Below, one piece after another: positions 54,908-64,000 of a stretch of 64,000 bases of DNA. A program made the translations under genes and the position numbers. Source of the stretch: Chenopodium formosanum (taxonomy: Eukaryota; Streptophyta; Magnoliopsida; Caryophyllales; Amaranthaceae). Position 1 is the first letter of the stretch. Each line of letters starts with the position of its first letter. A model generated the notes under the pieces. It saw nothing but the letters and a program-made list of their open reading frames with translations, was not told where the DNA came from and did no database searches. The stretch spans positions 16,744,379 to 16,808,378 of the forward strand of contig CM044880.1 of NCBI GenBank assembly GCA_024500155.1, written 5' to 3'.

Positions 54908-54918
54908 ATCTCCCACTT
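54908..54918 (-). promoter_or_regulatory. Polypurine tract of copia copy D
   Basis: The minus strand reads AAGTGGGAGAT directly before the 3' LTR. Confidence 0.8.
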
Positions 54919-55059
54919 ATCTGAGACAAGGGTGCAATATTCAAATTCCCTAAGTCAATATATGTGTCGATTTGATAATATGATTGCATCACATGTCGAG
55001 ATCATATTATTCTACAAATCGTTTCTTGAAATCTGAGTTAGAATTACAAAACCAAATGA

Positions 55060-55308
55060 TTACCGTGTAATGCATTTGAACGCGGCCACGTATTTTCTGA
55101 ATTCTCCCTCTTCAAGCGGCCATGACACATTTCCTAATTTAATAGGTAGACTATATCCAATCTTGTGGTAACATGACTCCCACTCAACTTCTGAAATAAC
55201 CGAGAAACACCCTTTATAATCTCCAGTTACGGCTAGACGTTTGAGTGTACCACAGTCACAACATCCATTGAAAGAAATCAATGTTCCACTCATGTCAAAG
55301 GAATCCAC
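55060..55308 (-). other. Short conserved ORF (copy D), unrecognised
   Basis: This is the only uninterrupted copy of the three. From GTG at 55308 it is 82 codons; from the first ATG, six codons in, 77. It reads MSGTLISFNGCCDCGTLKRL, AVTGDYKGCFSVISEVEWES, then LPIKLGNVSWPLEEGEFRKY. There are six Cys, no signal peptide and no membrane segment. It sits between pol and the PPT. It may be a remnant of an extra ORF or non-coding sequence that happens to stay open. Confidence 0.4.
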
Positions 55309-55319
55309 TAATATATACG

Positions 55320-58300
55320 AAATCTCTATACTTGAACTTCAAAGTAGGTCAATAGTTCGATCATGCATCATTCATGCATATCCAAGTGATTGATCGAGCA
55401 TCACTATGCCCCTATAGCCCATGAAACTGCGCTATCCAATCAATATTACATGCTAGTCCATTTATTGAAATCATTTATGTCCACTTTAATGATCTCGAAC
55501 TAGGAACTTTAAATAATATATGAATTTTGTTCACCTGTGGGGTTTCAATTCACCAGGTCATCAACTTGATGAGCCCATCAATTCATAATTATTTTGGATA
55601 TTTTATTTAATTTCCAAAACCACAATTAAATAAGAGAAATAATAATTTCTATTTTAAACATAATTCTGCAAATTGATGCATTTCTCATGTAATATGTTTT
55701 CTTAAAACATATACAACTTAAATTACATAACTTGCTTCAATCCTAAGACTTTAATGTGACTCTCATATCTTAGTCCATGGAAGGGGTTTAGTGATTTCTC
55801 ACTCATAATAAAACTTTGCAGAACACGACCTTCCGCTGGTCAATGATCTCATAATTGAGGTGATATCTCATATCCTTTTGTTTGGATTTGTGATGTGACT
55901 CTGGCTCCTTTGTTTTTGGGCAAAGGTGACCTGTTAGTCACATGACATTTTAATCCGAACTTTCTCTCTAACTATCTTACTATAGTTTAATACACATACT
56001 CTGACATTGAGTATGCAACAGTGCTCTGCTTTGAACTCTTCAAGCTCACTGTCCTTTTCCATCCAGACACAAATATGCATTTAGATCACCATCTAGAATC
56101 ATCTTGCCTGTTTGAAAAACTTGCATTCGTGTAACCTTTTGACTACTTGCTTAAATTACCATTTAACACAATAGCTAGAAGAATTCCTTTTAGTGCTTCT
56201 CAAGTACTCAAGGATCTGTTCTTGGTAATTCTCCGTATTCTTATTCTGAATTTGCTTGAATTCTTCTACACATGCACAAGTCATATGCAACATCTTGCAT
56301 TGTACATTTCATGGCACATGTAATGGATCCTTTTGCAGAAGCATAAGGTACATTATCCATACAACTCAACTCTATTAGCTTTTGAAGGCACTGAGTCTTA
56401 CTGAGTGTATTACCATGAAACATGGGAAGATATCCTATCTTAGAGTCTTGTTTCATGAACTTGTCAAGATCCTTATCAACATAAGTCTCTCGATTCATTC
56501 CAATCATTCTTCAAGATTCACTTCATGGATCTTAATTCCCAATATGTACTCAACATCTCCTAAGTCTATCATATTGAAACAATCTTTCTAACCACTGCTT
56601 GACTTATTCAAGCATTGATATATCATTTCATATGAACTATATGTCAACTACATACTAGACTAAGAAGACCAACTACTCCCACTAAACTTCTTGTCCCTAC
56701 AAGAATTCTTTCGTTCTATTAAGGAAATCAAACTGTTTGATTGCCTAATCAAAACTAATGTTCCAAATCCCTGATGCTTAACTTCAATCCATAAATGAAT
56801 TTCTGAAGTTTGCAAAACTTTCTAGGAATTTCTGGATTTCAAAATTCTTAGGAAGTATCATATACATGTTCACTATCAAGAACATTTCATGAAAGTGATT
56901 TTGATATCCATAACTAGAATAATCCGAATAGGCTTACCCAACTAATAGGTTTGACCCTATTTGTAAGACTATTATAGACTAACACATCTTTACAAAATTG
57001 GAGTCCATACTAGATTTCACGGCTTTAAGCCATTTCTTGAGTTGGCACTTATCCAAAGCTTGATTGTAGGTCATGGATTCTAACCGTTCTAATAAGAAAA
57101 TTTTAGAATTCATCTTTTCTCAGAATTTCAACAAACTGTTTGTTTTGATCCCAAGTAACCAACGATAGGTATGAGCCACAATAGAATTATTGTCTTCAAC
57201 TCTTTGAAGCTTTTCATTCTAGTGGGACGATAGAAGCCTCACTAGTGGAATTAGCTTGCTTCGACACATGGTTTATCAAATTAGCTGATTTCATATGCCT
57301 TCGTCTCTGATGTAGTGTTATCCACTTCCATTTGTTGCTCGTCTCGAGTCTCATCGAGATCTAACTTTACTCCCACTTGGCTTTGTAGGAAGACATCTTT
57401 CTATAAAGACACTATCGCGAGCAACAAACACTTTGTTTCTACGCGATTATAGGAATAATACCTCTTAGTTTCCATGAGAAAACCCATGAAGAACTACTTT
57501 TCTGATTTAGGGTGTATTATGTTATCTTTGTAAACATTTTACATTGATTTCATAACCCTTAATCCTGTTTAGAAAAGATAACTTTTGGAACATTTCCATA
57601 TCATAACTCTTATGACATTTTTTCTACTGCTTTGGTTAAGTTTCCTTTTTAGTATATTTGCAATTGTTATTGTAATGTATATCCTCAAAGCGATATTTAT
57701 AAATCATGAAATCTTGGATCGAACAATGGCAAGCAAAGTTTGATTCCATCTTCATAAACATACACTTTAATTGTAATGTTTCTGAACTGTGAATTAATTC
57801 AACAATTCCCTCTAGAAGATCATTCCTTTTAAGTAAATATTTATCACAACAATCATATTGTGGTGTTAAATTGTTCATCTCAAACTGATTTTACATTTCA
57901 TTTTTGGAATTTTGAACATTTCAATGTTTTCAAGCTTTACTTCATTAAGTAATTATCGACATATTTACTTAAATCGTCAGTAAAAGCGATGAAATAGTTA
58001 AATCTCTTTGCTAATTTTGAACTTATTGGTTCACATACATCATATGTATGAGTACCAAAAGGTCATTTTAGCTTCTTTTACCCTTTCTACTAAAAGGCAA
58101 CTTGGTCATTTTAACTTATCAAGCATGACTTCTAATTCTCAAGTGATTCATAATCATATAAGAATGAGAGTCCATCCAAAACTTTGGAAGTGCAAATGGT
58201 TAATGTGACCTTACTTGTTATAAGTAAGTGTACTTTGAATCATCTAAATTTACTTTTGTGATCTACTTATATCAATGTCATAAAACAAAATTAACTCATA

Positions 58301-58606
58301 TCTAGCAAAATGAAAACAATTTATTACCTTGGTCATGGATCAACACTTGTCCAAGCCAAGTAAACCAAATTCAGTATTCAAAACAAGAAAACCGAAATAT
58401 TGTCTCATCAAAACCGAAAATTGTTCTAAAATCATGATAACTAATCAAAATTTAAAACTACGAAGCTATTTTTGGTCACTCAAAACTTCTAGTGCACCTT
58501 CAAGCTCCATTTCCTTGCTAGTTTCACTTATTTGCAGTTCCTGCGCAACATCACTATGTTAAGCATTGCAACTTGGTATCTCATACCTAAGTGAATGTTA
58601 AAATGT
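55320..58606 (-). pseudogene. Copia pol remnant (copy D)
   Basis: The best piece (56507-56241) reads ETYVDKDLDKFMKQDSKIGY, LPMFHGNTLSKTQCLQKLIE, matching the RT-RNase H junction of plant copia pol. The RT active-site box near 56643-56654 reads Tyr-Val-Val-Asp, so the first Asp of the pair is lost. Other pieces are collinear with copy C: integrase end near 57400, RT start near 56870. Many stops; 57500-58560 is AT-rich and unreadable. Confidence 0.75.
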
Positions 58607-59479
58607 TTATAACATTATACCTGAGGTTGATGCTCCATTCTTCTTGAGGAAGTCATGGTATTTTTGGCAATTTCGCTTCCAATGCCCCTTCTTCTTGCAG
58701 TAAAAGCATTCACTTTCACTTGCAGCCTTGGGCTTTGGAGTCGTCTTAGGCTTTTCAGGAGCCTTGGCAACATGCTTACCCTTGCTCTTGGCACTAGCCT
58801 TTTTCCCCTTTTTCTTGAACCCCTTTCCCTTTTGAATCATAAGAACTTCCTTCTTAGGTTCCTTAGGGATTTGTTTCTTAGCACTAACCAGCATTGCATG
58901 CAATTGATTCATAGTCTTTGTAGTGGCAGTCATGTTAAAATTCATGATAAACTGGTTAAAACTTTCTGATAGTGAGTGGATAATGATGTATGTTGCCAAA
59001 TCATCACTATATGGGTGCCCCAGTTTCTCCATACTTTTAATTAGGCCGATCATTTTGAAAACATGAACATGAACTGTGGCTCCCTTCTCCATCCTACAAT
59101 CCAGAATCTCACGATGGAGCTCAAACCTTTCAACTCTAGCTTGTTTCTTAAACAAAGCTTTGAGTTCTTGCATGATTGAGTAGGCATCCTGGTCCTCAAA
59201 ACGCTTTTGAAGACTAGGCTCCATGGTAGCAATCATTAAGCAAGTGATAGGTATAGCTCTGTCATGAGCTTCCTTGTGCTTCTTGATCTCTGCCGCAGTT
59301 GGATTTTCTGGCAGAGATCCTGGCAATGGGGTGTCAATGATATCCTCTTTACCCTCAGATTTCAGAACAAGTCTTAGCATTCTTTCCTTAGTGGAAAAGT
59401 TATCCCATGTCAACCTATCCTTCTCAAGGAATGGTCAAAGGTTGTAAACGTTGTTGTCATTGTGATTACGGCTACCCAT
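58607..59479 (-). pseudogene. Copia gag (copy D), nearly intact with one early stop
   Basis: The natural start is the ATG at 59479 (MGSRNHNDNNVYNL), because copy C shares this upstream coding sequence. Codon 15 is TGA where copy C has CGA (Arg). After it the frame is open for 268 codons from 59413: LRLVLKSEGKEDIIDTPLPG, EPSLQKRFEDQDAYSIMQEL, CRMEKGATVHVHVFKMIGLI, FNQFIMNFNMTATTKTMNQL. A Lys-rich stretch and the knuckle CFYCKKKGHWKRNC (Cys-X2-Cys-X4-His-X4-Cys) follow. This is the UBN2-type copia gag, which packages element RNA. Confidence 0.9.
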
Positions 59480-60202
59480 CTATGTCAAAATAAGGCAAAG
59501 TTCAATAATTATGTTTAATTTAAAATTAAAGTACCATAAACGCATTCATTTGGCAACTTTAAAACACTTTATTCAATAATTAATTGATCCCAATTGAATT
59601 TTAAGTGATTCCAAGATCCTTTATTTGCGTAATAATTGACCGGACTGAGGCCCTACCATCAACTATTACATTTTCAAGGTGAGTAAACTCTTTACTAATT
59701 ACAACTCTTGTAACTCTTGGTTGAATAATTAATCATCACATGCTTAATTATTACCCTTAGCTTCAAGGTTCTAAACTCTTTAGGTAACCTTGTTGAGTAT
59801 AACCAATTAAAAGTGTAAAACGTGATTTACCCCCACTCCCCTAAGATATAATATGACACCCAGCTGAGGCATGACCCATCATAAAATATCAAAGGTTTCA
59901 TCGGGTTTTTAATTGGAAAAGCTACCTCAATATTACTGGGACCTAGATTTATTATGTTGTGATTATTTAGTGAACTTTAGCACATCATCAATCAACATAA
60001 ATAAAATCTAACATGCATAATCTACTAATGCAATAAATTATGACATATTATGGCCCCTTAGCCCTAAGAAAACTAGAAATGAAAAAGCTCCCACTTTAAT
60101 CATCATGGATCTCCATCCACCTTGCTCCTTTGGGCCTTCACTTCATGGGCTTCTTTGGACTAACACTATTTAAATAACTATTCTATTTACTTTAAATAAA
60201 AG

Positions 60203-60278
60203 TTACAAAAATACTTAACGGTACGCAGACCGTATCTAGATTACAAAAATACTTCACGATGCGTAGATCGTATTTAAG
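60203..60278 (+). repeat. Tandem duplication of 38 bp
   Basis: Two adjacent diverged units begin TTACAAAAATACTT and contain GTACGCAGACCGTAT and ATGCGTAGATCGTAT respectively. Confidence 0.8.
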
Positions 60279-60974
60279 AATCTATGGGCCATACTAGTCT
60301 ATATATAGCAACATAATATCATATATTATATAAAATTGTCATATAATAAATCACTCAACATGCTTGTCTAAACTACAACATCGAATGTTCATAATAAAGT
60401 CAACGCATTTCCTAAAATATCTCATATTTTAATCATAATTAGACAATATCATATATTATTCATGACCGTTTATAAAATATCATATATTTAATTTAGTCAT
60501 GATATAGAATCAAATCATATTTTAATCTAGAAAGATAAATCATATTTAATCTTTCATGATTATCCTAACAAATTTAGGAGATTCTATCCTAATTAATAGC
60601 CAATCAAATAATTTTAAAATCAATTATATCCTTATCTAATTATGGGATAATCACATTAATTAAATCAATTAGTATCCTTTTGGAATATGCTCAGAATATC
60701 CTAATCAATCTTATCCAAAATTAACCACTTTAATTAGGATAATTACCAATTTAACAACTTTAAATATGGATAATATCAAATATAACAACTTTTGAATATT
60801 TGATTTTATCCTAAAAGATTTTATCCAAATAAAATCAATTTTATCTTTTAAAATAAAAGATCATATTTTCAAAATATTCTATCTTATCCAAAATAAAACT
60901 GATTTTATCCCAAAATAATTCACAATTATCTTGAAATAATTTTTAAAATAAGATAATTATTTTTTTTTTGAAAT

Positions 60975-61235
60975 ACCGCGAGCCACCACCGCCGGCCACC
61001 GTGGTTGGCTAGCCGAAGCTAGCCACGGTGGCTGGCTTCCATAACAGCAGCCACTGCCGCAAGGCAGCACCGGGCAGCTGCTCTGGCAGCCGTGGCAGCA
61101 GCCGTGCAACGCTTGCACGCTGCTGCCCACAGCCACCTCTGACCGCCTGCCCTCCCTCCCTCCCCTCGGACTGCCACCTGGTCGGCAGCCGCCATGACTG
61201 CGCCACCCAGCCGCGGTTGTCGGCCACCTAAAAAT
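60975..61235. repeat. GC-rich, hairpin-forming block in copy D leader
   Basis: GCCACCGTGG and its complement CCACGGTGGC (60995-61032), each next to GCTAGC/GGCTAGC arms, flank a CGAA loop. GCAGC/GCTGC repeats follow to 61130. Frames read on both strands are Ala/Arg/Pro-rich and not credible as proteins. Confidence 0.6.
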
Positions 61236-61748
61236 TTTTTTTTTTGTGTTTTAATTTAATTAAAATAATACTTATCATAATTAAATTAAATCAGCCCACA
61301 AGATTAAAATTAAATCACATTTAACTTTAAAATTAGGGTTCTTCATAAAATTAATCCCAATTTAATTCTAACTTTTAAAATTAAATTGATCATCATACAT
61401 AAAACATTTTTATGCATAAATCAATCCGATTGAAATTATGAATCATAAAATAAATCGAATTAAATCAAAATCAAGCACAAAAATCATATTTTAGGACTAG
61501 GATTTTCGAAAAATTCGAAATTTAGGGTTATGGGGTTCGAAGTTTTCGAACATATTAGGGCTAAAATTCGGTCTCTTTATGGCTATTTTGAGCATAATTA
61601 AATCACATTTAAATGATTCCAAAAGTTTAATCACATTAAATATAATAATTGAACCATAATTAAATTAATTTCTCCCTCTTAATTGATTATAAAATTAACG
61701 TGGACATCAAATAATCGTATAATTATGATCTAGCGCGTTCATGCAAGA

Positions 61749-61763
61749 GGCTAACTTATACCA
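61749..61763 (-). promoter_or_regulatory. Primer-binding site of copia copy D (mutated)
   Basis: The minus strand reads TGGTATAAGTTAGCC, one base different from copy B (TGGTATCAGTTAGCC). Confidence 0.75.
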
Positions 61764-61764
61764 C

Positions 61765-62346
61765 TGTAGGAGTTTATAGGTACTACGCAGCGGAAAAACA
61801 TGAATCATATTCAATCAAGTACCAATCCCAAGAATCACATGCATAACACACAAGACACATAATCATACCTTTGACGCGTGAATTCCACGAAGCTATTTGA
61901 CAGGCAAATCAGGGAGAGAATAGAGCCCCAAGCTTTGTTCCTCTACTTAGTCCACGAGATTCGAACGAGTCGTCCACCAATACTAGATTGGTCGAGTGAT
62001 TGAGGAAAACCGCGAGCACCATCTTTATGGACAACCGACCACCGCACGAACCACCACCACCACGACACATCACCGGCGCCTGGGAGGAGGAGAGAGCCGT
62101 GTGAGAGAGAGGACTTTGAGAGGGGTTGGGTTTCATGTTTGCTAATTAGGGTTTGATCACACTGATCAGTTAATTGCTTACTTGTCATTGCAAACCTAGG
62201 CACCTAGTCTATTTATATCTCATTATAATTAGACTAGGGCACGAAGCCCAAAAACCACTTCTAATCCTCTACATGGCCGGCCACCTAGAGTGATGAAGCC
62301 CATGATGGGCCTCGTCCTCTAATTCTCGATCTAGCCCCTTTGTGTG
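61765..62346 (-). repeat. 5' LTR of copia copy D, outer end truncated
   Basis: On the plus strand it starts TGTAGGAGTTTATAGG beside the PBS and breaks off after CTAGCCCCTTTGTGTG, where the complete family LTR continues ACCTTATAGG. About 155 bp of U3 is missing. Confidence 0.88.
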
Positions 62347-63252
62347 TGAAATTTTTTACCTACAACCTCCTTTAGCCAATGCTGCCTACTCCCCCCAATT
62401 ATACTACATCGTTTTATCTGTTTATGCTTTTCTATTTTTTTTTTTTTTTAATATCTTATCTCTCAAGTCATTTATATATATGATTCAAACCTATTTTTCT
62501 GTTTTTTGCTTTTTTATTTTTTTGGCATTTTCTCTCTCTTCTTCAACATTATTTCTCTTTCAATCACTTTTTTTCCTCTTATTTATGGATGAATCATTGA
62601 TTGGAGTTGTTGATTGTGATAAAGAAGTGCTACATTCTTCGATTGCCAAATTTGATCGTGATTGTGAAGTTATTTTGTCTCTGATTGGAGTTGTTCAATT
62701 TGATCAATTTTGTCTCTGATTTCGATTAATGCTTGCTGGTCAATTGTTTGATTCAGTTTTGTTAGCTATTTTGTTTTAAATTATTTGTTGATTTTATTCG
62801 ATTTTTCAAGTTTTTTTTTAATCAATTTAGCCTCTGTTTTAGTTCAATTTGGTTTGGTGTTATAATTCAAGTGAATTGAAGTTTTTATTTTAATAAATTT
62901 TGTCTCTTATTTCGATTAGTATGATTTATGATTCAAGTTTGTTTGCTGTTTTTAGTTTAATGATTGCTGATTGTGATTTGTTTTCTATGAGTGATTAGAT
63001 TTTTTTATATACGTTTTCGTGGTTTTTTTTAGTAGTTTTACAATTTTGATCAATTTCATAACTCTAAATTATCATTATGATTCAAACTAATGTTATGTTA
63101 TAGATGTTTTAATTATATTTTAAATATTTAGTACTTTATTTTATTTTATTATTTTGATCAAATTGATAATGCTAAATGATCATTTATATATGTACTGTTT
63201 TGTATTTGTACATATTTGTCATTGATTATGTTCATTTTTTAAACTTATGCAG
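62347..63252 (+). other. Possible 5' exon and intron of a FAR1-like locus
   Basis: AT-rich with long T runs. An ATG at 62586 opens 44 codons (MDESLIGVVDCDKEVLHSSI, ending FDQFCL). The following sequence is T-rich with repeated CAATTTTG/TTTGTCTC phrases and ends in TTATGCAG, a plausible 3' splice site before 63253. Exon linkage is a guess. Confidence 0.3.
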
Positions 63253-63575
63253 CGGGTGCTAGTGATGAAATTTTGTATGAAGAAGCAACTAAATCAGAGT
63301 TACTTTTTACATATTTTAATTCTGAACAAGAAATTTATGGCAGGTACAATGAATATGCTTTTAAGAAAGAATTTAGTATTGTCCAAGTGCGTGCTCCAAG
63401 AAAAGGCCAAGTTCATTCAAGTGCTCCAAGTGATGTCCAAGTTTCTTTAAGTGTGCCAAGAAAAAAGGTTCAATTACGTCCAAGTGCTCCAAGTGATGTC
63501 CAAGTTTCTTTAAGTGTGCCAAGAAAAAAGGTTCAATTACGTCCAAGTGTTCCAAGAAATTTTCAAGTTCCTTAA
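63253..63575 (+). CDS. FAR1-like N-terminal segment with 21-residue repeats
   Basis: After a possible splice acceptor (AG at 63251-63252) the frame reads GASDEILYEEATKSELLFTY, FNSEQEIYGRYNEYAFKKEF, SIVQV. F-x-S-E-x-E-x-Y...YNEYA..x-x-F-S-I resembles the start of the FAR1 DNA-binding domain found in FHY3/FAR1 proteins and Mutator-type transposases. The rest of the zinc-binding domain is absent. Two full and one partial 21-residue repeat (SAPSDVQVSLSVPRKKVQLR plus P) follow, then a stop. No ATG in this exon fits the frame. It could be a truncated gene, an alternative short product or a transposon relic. Confidence 0.4.
63418..63560 (+). repeat. 63-bp tandem repeat in coding frame
   Basis: Units start CAAGTG at 63418, 63481 and 63544. 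The first two are full and nearly identical and the third is partial. The length is a multiple of three, so the frame is kept. CCAAGTG-type sub-repeats lie inside each unit. Confidence 0.9.
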
Positions 63576-64000
63576 AGTGTTCCAAGAGATGTTCATAGTG
63601 TTCAACGTGGTAGCTAATCAACATATTTCTTCTAAGTATGATAGGTTGTTAGCTTTTTCTTTTTTACACTAATGTAGCGAATAGGTTGGCAAATAATAAT
63701 AAGTAAGAATTTGGATTGAAACAACATATATTTGTTCCAGCTTAGTTTTTTTTTTTTTTTTTTTTTTTTTCCTGATAAGTGATATGTAACTGAACATGTT
63801 TTGTTTTGACACTGAACATTTGCCTTTTTTGTTACGAATATTTTATTGTATTTCGTTATAACTGTTACGTAATTGAACATATAACTTCTTGATGATGAAC
63901 ATTTTATTGTATTTCGTTAATTTCTTGATATATATATATATATATATATATGTATATGTATATAACAAGCACTAATGAATTAAAAAAAATATGAATATTA
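63576..64000. other. AT-rich tail region, no gene seen
   Basis: It contains a poly-T run (about 63747-63770), two related phrases GAACATTTTATTGTATTTCG and ATATTTTATTGTATTTCG near 63898 and 63838, and a TA dinucleotide run at about 63929-63951. Confidence 0.7.

Larger units (their letters stand above)
59480..61748 (-). other. Leader of copia copy D, non-coding
   Basis: AT-rich with no supported frame, apart from the GC-rich block at 60975-61235. A 38-bp direct duplication is present: 60203-60240 and 60241-60278, both starting TTACAAAAATACTT. Copy B shares 61240-61748 and, inverted, about 60300-60500. Confidence 0.6.
54160..62346 (-). mobile_element. Ty1/copia element, copy D, both outer LTR ends truncated
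   Basis: In minus orientation: 5' LTR part (62346-61765), PBS, leader, gag (59479-58607), decayed pol, short ORF, PPT and partial 3' LTR (54907-54193). It is the inverted partner of copy C, and the 3' ends face each other across 1.7 kb. Gag is nearly intact, unlike pol. Confidence 0.88.

Noticed and set aside
61009..61231. Overlapping ORFs on both strands rich in Ala, Arg and Pro
   Set aside because: They arise from the GC-rich hairpin block of the copia leader; no domain and no conservation in copy B.
1..64000. tRNA, rRNA or microRNA precursor genes
   Set aside because: No cloverleaf, rRNA or paired miRNA-like foldback was recognised by eye; a covariance-model search would be needed to exclude them.

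Overview
This is repeat-dominated nuclear DNA from a flowering plant, probably a eudicot; the species cannot be fixed from the sequence. The evidence is nested LTR retrotransposons of plant lineages (Ty3/gypsy Tat-like and Athila-like, Ty1/copia), a plant CACTA transposon with TNP2, DUF4218, DUF4216 and Transposase_24 modules, a Tourist-like MITE and a long AT-rich satellite array with a monomer of about 171 bp. No intact host gene, rRNA, tRNA or CRISPR array was recognised.

Layout. 1-9751: minus-strand, decayed Tat-like Ty3/gypsy element cut by the left window edge, with gag, protease, RT, integrase, a plus-strand (antisense) ORF, PBS and 5' LTR. 9752-20098 and 22048-22945: satellite array with seven-monomer higher-order blocks, split by a solo LTR of the same Tat-like family (20099-22047, TSD ATATG). 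22946-29977: minus-strand CACTA element that keeps its 5' TIR and subterminal repeats but has lost its other end. 29978-36478: rearranged minus-strand Ty1/copia element (copy B), with a solo LTR of another family inside it (33536-34840, TSD TAGGA). 36479-40333: 3' part and 3' LTR of an Athila-like element. 40334-52476: plus-strand copia copy C, whose gag is split by a 6.8-kb Tat-like element lacking pol (40912-47747, TSD CATGC). 52477-54159: low-copy spacer with a MITE and simple repeats. 54160-62346: minus-strand copia copy D, an inverted partner of copy C. 62347-64000: possible host or MULE-derived locus with a short FAR1-like segment and 63-bp coding repeats.

Nearly every coding region is a decayed element protein, so the genes describe a history of insertions rather than a pathway. 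CACTA lies in a copia B LTR; a solo LTR lies in copia B; copia B abuts Athila; a Tat-like element lies in copia C; Tat-like LTRs lie in the satellite. The most notable signals are heat-shock-element-like arrays conserved in four Tat-like LTRs, insertion of this family at palindromic sites with the same geometry, the satellite higher-order structure, and the 4.7-kb inverted copia pair. I found no convincing undescribed multi-gene system.
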